A stretch of DNA of 14,008 nucleotides from Pseudomonadota bacterium. GTDB lineage: Bacteria; Pseudomonadota; Alphaproteobacteria; JAKJEU01. Numbering within the stretch: the first letter of the stretch is position 1; each line of letters starts with the position of its first letter. Location of the stretch: positions 1 to 14,008 of the forward strand of contig JAKJEU010000013.1 in assembly GCA_022705265.1 (NCBI GenBank). Direction: 5' to 3'. The notes under the pieces are model-generated. The model was not told where the DNA came from, made no database searches, and saw nothing but the letters and a program-made list of their open reading frames with translations. Of this stretch, positions 7,133 through 14,008 are shown in pieces. Made by a program: the position numbers and the translations under genes.

Positions 7133-8107
7133 ATGAAATATTTTTTGTTTTTATTGGTTTTATTATCTTCTTTTCCAACATTTGCTCAACGAAGAATTGA
7201 AGAAGTGGTAAAAAAAGAAAAAGTTGAAGTCGATACACGATTTGATATTAATAAATTCAAAACTTCCTGTGGTAAAAGAGAGCTCCCTTTTGCAATTGTT
7301 GGAAGCCTTAATTATCCTCCTTTTTCTTGGATTATCGAAGAACAAGTGTCATCAAGAGATACAAAAAAGGTTCTTATTGGAATCGGAGTTGATTATTTCA
7401 ACCATATTTCAAGTAAAATCTTTAAAAACAGTCATCATTCATCGGATATTATTGTTAACTCTGATGAAGAAATATCAAAATCAATGTTAAGAGGTTCGGC
7501 CGACTTTTTCATAAATGCATACTATGATAATAACCCTTCTCTTGGTGTTGATTATATATTTCCTTCTTACCTTACTAATCACATGATCGTTGTTTTAAGA
7601 AAAGATGATGATAAAACTAAAATAGAAAAGGTAGAAGACCTTGTAAATTATAAAGGAGTTATAAGAAGCGATGAGTATACTGATTGGATATATAAAGGTA
7701 TAGGGATTGATATCAATTTTACTGATAAGGTTATTATAAAAAATGATTCAAAAGAAGCTTTAACCTCTTTATTAAAAGGTGAAGTCGATTACTTTTTTAC
7801 TGGCATCTATTCAGCAAGAGCAGAAGTAACAAGATATAAGCTTTTTGATGAAGTTAAGATTATTGAAAATTCTTTAAAAGCAAATCGCATATTCTTTACA
7901 TTATCTAAAATGTCAAAATGTCGTGATTATAAAGCTCTTTTCGACAAAGCAATCGAAGATGATATAAATGATAATGAAACAATCAAAAAAATCGTCCTTG
8001 AAAATATTCTTAAATATGTTGAACAATTCAAGGACGAACCAAAGCTTACCGTGGAAAAGGAAACTACTCCTCCAATCCAAACAAATGAAGAAATAGCCAA
8101 GCCTTAA
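7133..8107 (+). CDS. Periplasmic solute-binding protein, family 3 type, orphan
   Basis: The 324-residue protein carries a Sec signal peptide (MKYFLFLLVL, cleavage probably after A18 in TFA-QRR) and no lipobox, so it should be soluble in the periplasm. From about residue 50 it follows the plan of family 3 solute-binding proteins (amino-acid-binding type): a first strand and YPPFSWI turn (61-67), IGVDYF (84-89), a helix ending MLRGSADFFINAYY (118-131), the hinge strands near IVVLRK (152-157), and SLLKGEVDYFFTG (212-224) in the second lobe. C46 and C263 are the only cysteines in the mature chain and may form a disulfide. The tail after 300 is Pro/Thr/Glu-rich. ATG 7133 is preferred: an in-frame TTG at 7124 would overlap the upstream gene and lengthen the signal peptide by three residues. 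No permease or ATPase gene is near, so the ligand and partner are unknown. Confidence 0.82.
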   Translation: MKYFLFLLVLLSSFPTFAQRRIEEVVKKEKVEVDTRFDINKFKTSCGKRELPFAIVGSLNYPPFSWIIEEQVSSRDTKKVLIGIGVDYFNHISSKIFKNSHHSSDIIVNSDEEISKSMLRGSADFFINAYYDNNPSLGVDYIFPSYLTNHMIVVLRKDDDKTKIEKVEDLVNYKGVIRSDEYTDWIYKGIGIDINFTDKVIIKNDSKEALTSLLKGEVDYFFTGIYSARAEVTRYKLFDEVKIIENSLKANRIFFTLSKMSKCRDYKALFDKAIEDDINDNETIKKIVLENILKYVEQFKDEPKLTVEKETTPPIQTNEEIAKP

Positions 8108-8110
8108 TTA

Positions 8111-10684
8111 TTATTTCAAATAATTCATTAATGAAAGACTGTTAACCGTTGATAACGCTGCATAAGAATATTCAAGAATTGTAACTTGTTCTTGCAATAA
8201 TTGTGCAGCCTCGGTTGGATTCATTTTTTCTATGCCATCAATATTATCTTCTAAATACTTAACCAAGGTTTCTTGGGTTGTGATTTTTGTTGAAACATTT
8301 TTAAGATTGAGACCAACTTTATAATTAAGCTGAGTTAAATCGCTTTTGCTTTCAGACGAATTTTTGATATTGTTATGAGATAAAGCATCATCAAGCAAGT
8401 TCATTGCTTCGGTTACTCTTTCCAAGGCTCGGTTAGCATCAACACCATCAGGAGCATCCATAGGATTTCTTTCATCTACCAAATTTCCTTGGGCAATCAT
8501 ACATAAAGCCCTGATAACTTTTTCAAAAGCCCCGTCCTCTCCTGTAATACCTATATTTAAAACCGTATTTTCATCAACTCTGATATCTGTTGCAAGTTTG
8601 TCACCTTGGTAATACGAAGTTGAACTTACGCTCATTTTACCATTTGCAGGATAAGTAATTGAAGCAGTAGTTAATGGTGGTTTTGGAAAAGAATTAGTCT
8701 TTACAATCAATCGATTACCATTATCAGCCACTCCAACCACTGTATATTCACCATTATATGCTGGGTCGATATTTCCCAAAGATACGGTTGAACCGATGGA
8801 ATAAGTTTTACCAATATTTACCCCTGTTCCATCAACGATTCTTGTGTGTTCGTTAAATGGAGGGTCGATTGGTACGCCTTCTGCTTGGACTGGGGTGGAA
8901 TCTTCGAAAGTTATGGTTTTTCCGTCTGCTGATACTGATTTAATATATTTCACACCGTTATTATTTGCTGTACCGTTTAAGACGATTGTATCGCCTGCTT
9001 TTAATGTTGAAAAAGCATTTTCGTTTTCCGCTATCATCTGGTTTTTAGCAGTATTAAAAAACAAAGTACCAGTGGTCTCATTGCCACCCAAAATATTTTC
9101 TGAAACGAACCCATGTTCTAAGGACATAACATCCACAGAAATATTATTTTGAACTTCGGCATTTAATGCAGCATCAACCGTAACCGTACCTGTCGCATAA
9201 TTAATATCAGTTACATAATAAGTGCCATTATTTCCTGCACCACTTCCTGAAATTTCTATGGTTTGTCCTGCTTTAACATTTTTAAAGAAATTAGGCATAG
9301 CAAGAGGATCAACAGTAATAGTATTTCCCGCAAATGTTGCGTTATTGCCCCCAGTATTCAAAGTTGTAATAATCGAACCATTAGGATTAACCGCATCAAT
9401 AAAACCTTCGTTCATGTCTTGGGTTATGGTTAAATCTCCGACCGCACCTGTCATTGCTCCATCAGGTATATTTGGTTTGTTTATAGGGGCACCAGCATCA
9501 AGGTAAATTTCTTTACCATCTGCTGAAACGCCTGAAACTGTGAAAGTAATATCATTGTTAACAACTCCCGAACCATATGGATCCACCGAAGTATTTCCCA
9601 AGGTTATTTTATCGCCTGCTTTAACATTTGAAAAAGTATAATACTTATCAGCAACTATTTTATTATTTTCGTGGTCAAGAGTAATGCTTGTATTCGTAAC
9701 CGAAAAATCCACCGTGGTTGTAATCGCACTGTCCGATGGTTCAATTAACATAGTAACCGGAGTAGCACCGTTCATACCACCTGTATAAGTTGGGATTTCA
9801 GGAGCTTTGAGCGGAGTTTTTGAATCAATCCTTACCGTTGAACCGTCAGCGGATACCGAACTTACAATATAATCACCATCGTTAAGTCCAGCCGGCAAAG
9901 TTCCCGTTAATTTTATTAACCCACCCTCTTTTATATCAGAGAAAGTTCCTGCATTAGCGGTGATTTTATTATCTTGCCAATTAAATTGAAAAGCCCCAGC
10001 AACCGCAACTGGATTACCCGCATCATCATAACCAAGCCTTGTTATATCTTGGGATAATGTAAAGCCTCCTGTGATTGAATCTTCGGTCTTATATGAAGAA
10101 AGATTTGCCGAAGAGCTTTCAGGATATTTTACAAGCTGTCCATCATAATATTTTTGAAATTCTTCCAAACTTGAAAATGGAAAATTAATTGGTTGAGTTC
10201 CCGTCTTTCCACCCGAAAAAACATATTCCCCATTTGCTTGAACATTCAACGCATCTTCAATTGCTTTTAACGCATTGAAAGCTTGTTGTTGCACATTACG
10301 GATTGTATTTGCTGTATCATCACTTAATGTCTTTGGAGGAGTTGAATTATAATCAGGCGTAATATTTTTCAAATCAAGTTCAAGCAAGGAACGCAAAGTG
10401 CTTCTGAAATCTGTGGTGTTTTTTTGAACCGCTTCCAAAGCCAAATTCATGGTTGAAAGCTTTGTTTTTGTTTGATTGTTATTTGTTACAAACTGCTCGG
10501 TTCTCATTTTTTGGGTCTCGTAATTAAAAAGACTCAAAGTTTGTTTTGAAATCCCCGCATATGTCGCCGATTTTTGTTTTGATGTAACAGAATATGTTAA
10601 ATCAGCAATTCGGCTTTGAACTACCATCATTCTGCTTGTATAATTATTTTGAGTAATATGGGTTGGAACTCTTGATACTACCAT
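8111..10684 (-). CDS. flgL: Hook-filament junction protein FlgL (HAP3), unusually long
   Basis: The ends are those of FlgL. The first 155 residues form the helical flagellin-like N-terminus (VPTHITQNNYTSRMM, ending ANGEYVFSGGKT, where FlgL and flagellins share an EYLFAG-type motif). The last 140 residues form the matching C-terminal helices, from FEKVIRAL through LDDALSH to EYSYAALSTVNSLSLMNYLK. FlgL sits between FlgK and the filament and is exported by the flagellar type III system, so it has no signal peptide. At 857 residues it is well over twice the length of the enteric protein (about 317). The extra length is a strand-rich insert (about 204-668) of roughly 100-residue repeats that should face outward from the filament axis. 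An AAGGGAG site fused to the flgK stop codon precedes the start. It is the last gene of the operon and meets the solute-binding gene tail to tail, 3 bases apart. Confidence 0.92.
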   Translation of the reverse strand: MVVSRVPTHITQNNYTSRMMVVQSRIADLTYSVTSKQKSATYAGISKQTLSLFNYETQKMRTEQFVTNNNQTKTKLSTMNLALEAVQKNTTDFRSTLRSLLELDLKNITPDYNSTPPKTLSDDTANTIRNVQQQAFNALKAIEDALNVQANGEYVFSGGKTGTQPINFPFSSLEEFQKYYDGQLVKYPESSSANLSSYKTEDSITGGFTLSQDITRLGYDDAGNPVAVAGAFQFNWQDNKITANAGTFSDIKEGGLIKLTGTLPAGLNDGDYIVSSVSADGSTVRIDSKTPLKAPEIPTYTGGMNGATPVTMLIEPSDSAITTTVDFSVTNTSITLDHENNKIVADKYYTFSNVKAGDKITLGNTSVDPYGSGVVNNDITFTVSGVSADGKEIYLDAGAPINKPNIPDGAMTGAVGDLTITQDMNEGFIDAVNPNGSIITTLNTGGNNATFAGNTITVDPLAMPNFFKNVKAGQTIEISGSGAGNNGTYYVTDINYATGTVTVDAALNAEVQNNISVDVMSLEHGFVSENILGGNETTGTLFFNTAKNQMIAENENAFSTLKAGDTIVLNGTANNNGVKYIKSVSADGKTITFEDSTPVQAEGVPIDPPFNEHTRIVDGTGVNIGKTYSIGSTVSLGNIDPAYNGEYTVVGVADNGNRLIVKTNSFPKPPLTTASITYPANGKMSVSSTSYYQGDKLATDIRVDENTVLNIGITGEDGAFEKVIRALCMIAQGNLVDERNPMDAPDGVDANRALERVTEAMNLLDDALSHNNIKNSSESKSDLTQLNYKVGLNLKNVSTKITTQETLVKYLEDNIDGIEKMNPTEAAQLLQEQVTILEYSYAALSTVNSLSLMNYLK
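8681..10075 (-). repeat. Tandem protein repeats of about 100 residues inside FlgL
   Basis: Four full units and one degenerate unit lie at FlgL residues about 204-300, 307-403, 417-510, 516-606 and 610-668. Each has a lead-in strand, then an N-x-I-x-A/V strand, the segment FS-x-[IVL]-K-[AE]-G-D/G-x-I-x-L, then NNG/NDG-x-Y-x-V-x-x-V-SADG-x-x-[IV]. The phrases SVSADGSTVRID, GVSADGKEIYLD and SVSADGKTITFE show the relationship best. Codons for the shared phrases differ between copies, so the units are not recent DNA duplications. They are probably small beta domains exposed on the junction surface. Confidence 0.8.
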
Positions 10685-10698
10685 TTTCTTTTACTCCC

Positions 10699-12957
10699 TT
10701 ATCTTATCATGTTTACCAAAACATCTAACATATCATTTACGGTTGAAATGACTTTTGCTGATGCATTGTATGATTTTTCAAAAACAAGTAATTGAGATAA
10801 CTCTTCATCAAGATTTACTCCTGAAATTTCGCCTGCTTTTGTGCTTAATGATTGAATTAATGTGGTTTGATATTTTACGCTATATTCTGTATTTGCATTA
10901 TAATTTGAAACTTGGCTAACTAAGTTTGAAGCATAATTTGTAAAAGAATATTCTCCCTTTGCCAAGGTTCCCGAACGCTTAAAGGTTACATTCGAATTGA
11001 ACATATCACTGAATTGATTTGCAATAGTATTATCAGAAGCACTTACAAAATACTCCCCTGAGGATGAATCATATTGAACTTGCCCTCTTGAAATTTTATC
11101 ATAGGAAGCCAAAATATCATCTCTTACCTTTACCGAACCTGAACCTGCGGTTGCTGATGGGACAAGACCTAATTGACTTAAAACCGAAGAATTAGTAGGA
11201 GCAGCAGAGGTCGGTTCGCTTATAACAAGCTCTAAACCTGTTTTGTGTTTAATTCTTAAACGATAACCATTACCTTCTTTAATTACTTCTGCCTTTATTG
11301 TTTGGTTTAATGTATTGTCTTCGTTAATTCTTTTTGCCAAAGCATCAATGGTATCACCAGGTCTTATTTCAACCGAACCAAATGCAATATTCTTTTCATC
11401 AGAAAAGGTCAAAGTTGGCAAGGTCGGAGAAGTAGCATTTATAATCGCATTTCTTGCAATTATATCAGAATCATAAAGCCATGTTTTATTGGAATTAGTA
11501 ACAATATTATTAAAACCAAAAGAATTTACAAAACCTTTTGTATTTGAATCATAAACTCCATCGCCATCAAGGTCAAATTGTATAGTAGCATCCGTTGGTT
11601 CACTTCCAACCACCGAAGATGCCTCATCTCTGAAAGCTATGCTATAATCACTTGCACCTGTATTAATTTCAATTTTTCCATCAGAATTAATACTTGCCGA
11701 ACCATTTATAAGCCTTGGTCCTGTTGGGTCTGTGGTCAACCAATTTTGAATGGTTGCAAGAAGGCTGTTATTTAATGGATAATTTGTTGGGTCATAAACA
11801 TCACCAGAAGTAAAGCCAAGCTCGCCTACCAAAGAAGTACTTGCAACTTCTTTTCCCTCAGCATTAAATATTATAATCCTTACATCTCCATCAGAGATAT
11901 TAACCTTAGGTGTTTGAGCATTAGCAGGATTAGTACCAGTAGGAAGTGATGCATTAATATTTAAAAATGTCTTATCAGATACCATTTTGCTTTGAGCCGA
12001 TGGATAAGAAACCCCACGAGAATGAATTAAGTTCAATTGGTTTTTCAAAGTTGTCATCATTTCATCAACTTCTGACTGAGTATTTGTCAAAGTCGTATCA
12101 CGAAGTTCGATGGAACCTGCCATTTCTCCACTTTTTATGTCATTTGTGATATCAACACCGTTTACATAAACTCCTGTGATTTCTCCACCTGTATAAGTGT
12201 TCCATGAGCTTATAGTTGTTGCTGCACTATGACTTAAATAATTTGGTTCATTATCCAGCAACATTTTGCCAGAGGAAGTCATAATAACCATTTCCCCCGT
12301 ACTTCTTGTAAAGCTTTCAACTCCCATGATTTCGGATAATCTTTGGTATGCTGCATCCCTTTGATCTTGGTAATCATCAGCACTGTAAAGCCCCAAAGAA
12401 CTTGTTCTCATTATTTCGACATTAAGTTTATCAATCGTATCCAAAATTTTATTTACTTCTGTTACATTATCTGCAATTGACCTATCTGCTTCGGTTCTTA
12501 ATCTTTGAATGTAATCCGTCATGGAATTGGTTTTATCAATCAAGTTTTTCAAAGAACTTACCGAAGCACTTTGAGACACCGTATTATCAACATCAGTTGC
12601 AAGTTGTTCAAAGGCTGATTGAACATCTCCCATTGTGTGAGCAATCGAACTGTTGGATTCAGGAGAGCCAAACAAATCTTCTAATCTTGACATATAATTA
12701 GTCTTAACCGACAAAGCACCAAAAACACCACTTTCTTTGTTAAGTTGTTTTAAAATACCTTCGTCAACAACACGAGAAGAAAATCCCGCAACAACCCCTA
12801 CACCTGTTCCACCCAATATTATGGAATTTTGTGTATGAACTTTTCTTGTATAGCCAACCGTATTAGAATTAACAATATTATTTGATGTAACATCGATTGC
12901 TTTTTGCGATGTCATCAAGCCGCTTAATCCTGATTGTAATGCTGTGGTTAATGCCAT
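10699..12957 (-). CDS. flgK: Hook-associated protein FlgK (HAP1)
   Basis: The N-terminus has the rod/hook/HAP signature: SGLMTSQKAIDVTSNNIVNSNTVGYTRK, with the ANNIANxNTxGY-type core at 25-36. The C-terminus is the FlgK helix GVNLDEELSQLLVFEKSYNASAKVISTVNDML. FlgK is the first hook-filament junction protein, exported by the flagellar type III system. It has 752 residues, against about 547 in enterics. The extra middle holds a stretch with DLDGDGVYD (462-470), spaced like a calcium-binding D-x-D-x-D-G-x-x-D loop, and a domain around 515-600 (DTIDALAKRINED, GYRLRIKHKTG) that resembles the flagellin IN-motif domain. The site AAGGGAG 8 bases before ATG 12957 supports the start. It sits between the FlgN-like gene and flgL. 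Confidence 0.94.
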   Translation of the reverse strand: MALTTALQSGLSGLMTSQKAIDVTSNNIVNSNTVGYTRKVHTQNSIILGGTGVGVVAGFSSRVVDEGILKQLNKESGVFGALSVKTNYMSRLEDLFGSPESNSSIAHTMGDVQSAFEQLATDVDNTVSQSASVSSLKNLIDKTNSMTDYIQRLRTEADRSIADNVTEVNKILDTIDKLNVEIMRTSSLGLYSADDYQDQRDAAYQRLSEIMGVESFTRSTGEMVIMTSSGKMLLDNEPNYLSHSAATTISSWNTYTGGEITGVYVNGVDITNDIKSGEMAGSIELRDTTLTNTQSEVDEMMTTLKNQLNLIHSRGVSYPSAQSKMVSDKTFLNINASLPTGTNPANAQTPKVNISDGDVRIIIFNAEGKEVASTSLVGELGFTSGDVYDPTNYPLNNSLLATIQNWLTTDPTGPRLINGSASINSDGKIEINTGASDYSIAFRDEASSVVGSEPTDATIQFDLDGDGVYDSNTKGFVNSFGFNNIVTNSNKTWLYDSDIIARNAIINATSPTLPTLTFSDEKNIAFGSVEIRPGDTIDALAKRINEDNTLNQTIKAEVIKEGNGYRLRIKHKTGLELVISEPTSAAPTNSSVLSQLGLVPSATAGSGSVKVRDDILASYDKISRGQVQYDSSSGEYFVSASDNTIANQFSDMFNSNVTFKRSGTLAKGEYSFTNYASNLVSQVSNYNANTEYSVKYQTTLIQSLSTKAGEISGVNLDEELSQLLVFEKSYNASAKVISTVNDMLDVLVNMIR

Positions 12958-12981
12958 GGTGTTTTCTCCCTTAACCTTTTA

Positions 12982-13470
12982 TCAAAGAACCTGATTAACA
13001 CTTAAAGCAGAACGATATTTTGAATCACTTCCCATTTTGCCACTTCTTGAATAAAAACCTTTATTTTCTTGTTCGCTTGATTCTGCTGACTTTACGATGT
13101 TTTCAAGCAAAGTCTTTGAGGCTGAAATCGATGCTTTTATAAACAAAACATTATCTTGCATTGCTTTTTCAAGTCTGTCCGAGGTTTTAATAACTTCGAC
13201 CCTTGAATTTTGTGGTAAAGATTTCATCAAATCCTTATATGAGCCCAAAGTTTTAAAACCTTCGGAATATGCGTGGGCAAGCTTTTGTTTATCTTCTTGC
13301 AAAGATTTTACTTTATCAAAATCATTTCCTTTGATTGCTTTGTTTTCGGTTTCAATCAAGGAACTTAATTGCTTCATGATTGATACAACTTTCATCATTT
13401 TTGCTTCAAAGCCTTGACCTTGATTTTGAGCCATATTTGTTGGTTTAAAATTCATATTTTTGTTTTCCAT
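12982..13470 (-). CDS. FlgN-like flagellar export chaperone
   Basis: This 162-residue cytosolic protein is almost wholly helical. The core (about 24-130) follows the FlgN plan: a first long helix with LSSLIETENKAIKGNDFDKVKSLQEDKQKLAHAY, where an acidic ENxAL-type turn and a K-Q-K-L motif recur in the family, then two further helices. The end, YSRSGKMGSD...ALSVNQVL, resembles the conserved C-terminal peptide of alphaproteobacterial FlgN-type proteins. FlgN binds the C-termini of FlgK and FlgL and delivers them to the export gate. The gene lies directly upstream of flgK and flgL, which fits that role. The first 22 residues are polar and look disordered. The flgJ stop codon is fused to its ribosome-binding site (AAGGGAAGG). 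The family is short and diverged, so the call leans on context as well as pattern. Confidence 0.68.
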   Translation of the reverse strand: MENKNMNFKPTNMAQNQGQGFEAKMMKVVSIMKQLSSLIETENKAIKGNDFDKVKSLQEDKQKLAHAYSEGFKTLGSYKDLMKSLPQNSRVEVIKTSDRLEKAMQDNVLFIKASISASKTLLENIVKSAESSEQENKGFYSRSGKMGSDSKYRSALSVNQVL

Positions 13471-13483
13471 CTTACACCTTCCC

Positions 13484-13789
13484 TTAAACTTCTTGGGTTT
13501 TAAGCATAAAGTCCATTAATTTATCCGCAATTCCTATGCCACCGCTTTTTACTGTCATTTTACCGTATTCATCAATTAACATAGATTGCCAAACCTTTTC
13601 CGCATTACCGCCACCAAATTCGCTGTCTGGTTCTATTCCCGAATACATATGTTGAAACATTTGAGATACAAAAAACGCTTCGAAATCTTCGGCTGACTTT
13701 CTTGCCTTTTCGATATCCTTTTCGTTTTTATTAACCAAAGGAGCTTCTTTATAATTATTCAAATCTTGGCTTAAAACTTGATTTATCAT
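13484..13789 (-). CDS. flgJ: Rod-binding protein FlgJ, single-domain form
   Basis: The 101-residue protein matches the N-terminal rod-binding domain of FlgJ: helix KSAEDFEAFFVSQMFQHMY at 31-49, where the family reads A-x-x-F-E-x-x-F-x-x-x-M-x-x-x-M, a G-G-N-A-E turn at 59-64, the helix VWQSMLIDEYGKMTV at 66-80, and GGIGIADKLMDFML at 83-96. This domain helps rod subunits assemble in the periplasm. The muramidase domain present in enteric FlgJ is absent, as is usual in alphaproteobacteria, so another enzyme must open the cell wall. No Sec signal is seen; export through the flagellar system is expected. Its AGGGGAG site overlaps the flgI stop codon, with 13 bases between genes. Confidence 0.88.
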   Translation of the reverse strand: MINQVLSQDLNNYKEAPLVNKNEKDIEKARKSAEDFEAFFVSQMFQHMYSGIEPDSEFGGGNAEKVWQSMLIDEYGKMTVKSGGIGIADKLMDFMLKTQEV

Positions 13790-13802
13790 TTTCTTTTCTC
13801 CC

Positions 13803-14008
13803 CTACATAAGCTCTATTTCAGCTTGCATTGCACCTGCTGCTTTGATTGCTTGTAATATCGTAATCAAATCACGAGGACCAATTCCAAGAGCGTTAAGAC
13901 CGTCAACTAATTCTTGCAAAGTAATAGATTCTTTTAAAAGATGGAGCTTATTTTCTTTTTCTTCATCCACTTGAATATCAGTCCTTGGAACTACTGTGGT
14001 TTCTCCGG
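13803..14008 (-). CDS. flgI: Flagellar P-ring protein FlgI, C-terminal end (5' end outside window)
   Basis: The last 67 residues of a gene entering from the right edge end at TAG (complement of 13803-13805). The peptide reads GETTVVPRTDIQV, then an acidic linker EEKEN, then SITLQELVDGLNALGIGPRDLITILQAIKAAGAMQAEIELM. The GLNALGxxPRDLIxILQAIKAAGALQAEL ending is characteristic of FlgI, the periplasmic P-ring subunit that surrounds the rod in the peptidoglycan layer. Codon choice and spacing match the flagellar genes that follow. It is the most upstream gene of the operon visible here; the promoter and the rest of the protein, including the signal peptide, lie outside. Confidence 0.93.
   Translation of the reverse strand, partial: GETTVVPRTDIQVDEEKENKLHLLKESITLQELVDGLNALGIGPRDLITILQAIKAAGAMQAEIELM

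Noticed and set aside
8844..9506. Two long plus-strand frames (8844-9152 and 9222-9506) opposite flgL.
   Set aside because: They mirror the repeat region of a clearly coding flgL frame, show no ribosome-binding site, and give protein sequence with no domain pattern.
8690..9970. Recently acquired DNA or a phage-type variable cassette in flgL, suggested by its somewhat higher GC content and repeats.
   Set aside because: The repeats are diverged in codons and in frame with the flanking FlgL ends, with no direct DNA repeats, integrase or reverse transcriptase nearby; composition can follow from Gly/Thr/Ala-rich protein.

Overview
The window is AT-rich and carries the late part of a flagellar gene cluster. 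The mix of flagellar features points to an alphaproteobacterium: FlaF is a flagellin regulator essentially confined to that class, FlgJ has only its rod-binding domain with no muramidase domain, and FlgK and FlgL are much longer than the enteric proteins. The strong AT bias suggests one of the low-GC, probably host- or gut-associated alphaproteobacterial lineages rather than a soil or aquatic genus. That placement is inference, because no rRNA or other phylogenetic marker is present.

Layout from left to right. The 3' end of a GNAT acetyltransferase gene (plus strand) ends in a hairpin terminator. A YqeK-like HD-domain hydrolase (plus) follows and ends in a symmetric, probably bidirectional terminator. 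Converging on it is a three-gene minus-strand set that reads flaF, then a 1442-residue exported and membrane-embedded protein of unknown function, then a cysteine-rich cytosolic protein with a zinc-ribbon-like tail. A 74-bp divergent intergenic region separates flaF from a plus-strand pair: a 141-residue unknown protein and a family 3 periplasmic solute-binding protein with no transporter partner. The solute-binding gene ends 3 bp from flgL, the last gene of a tightly packed minus-strand operon flgI-flgJ-flgN-flgK-flgL that fills the rest of the window. The window cuts flgI.

How they work together. FlgI forms the P ring and FlgJ assists rod assembly through the cell wall. The FlgN-like protein should chaperone FlgK and FlgL, which form the hook-filament junction. 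FlaF controls flagellin expression. The two plus-strand genes and the two genes downstream of flaF lie among the flagellar genes without known flagellar roles, so they are candidates for lineage-specific envelope or motility factors.

The most interesting items are the giant membrane protein, which reads as two fused copies of one export/sandwich/membrane module with an internal second signal-peptide-like segment; the roughly 100-residue repeats inserted into FlgL; and the separation of flaF from flbT and flagellin. No mobile element, tRNA, rRNA or CRISPR array was seen, and no stretch over 300 bases lacks a gene.
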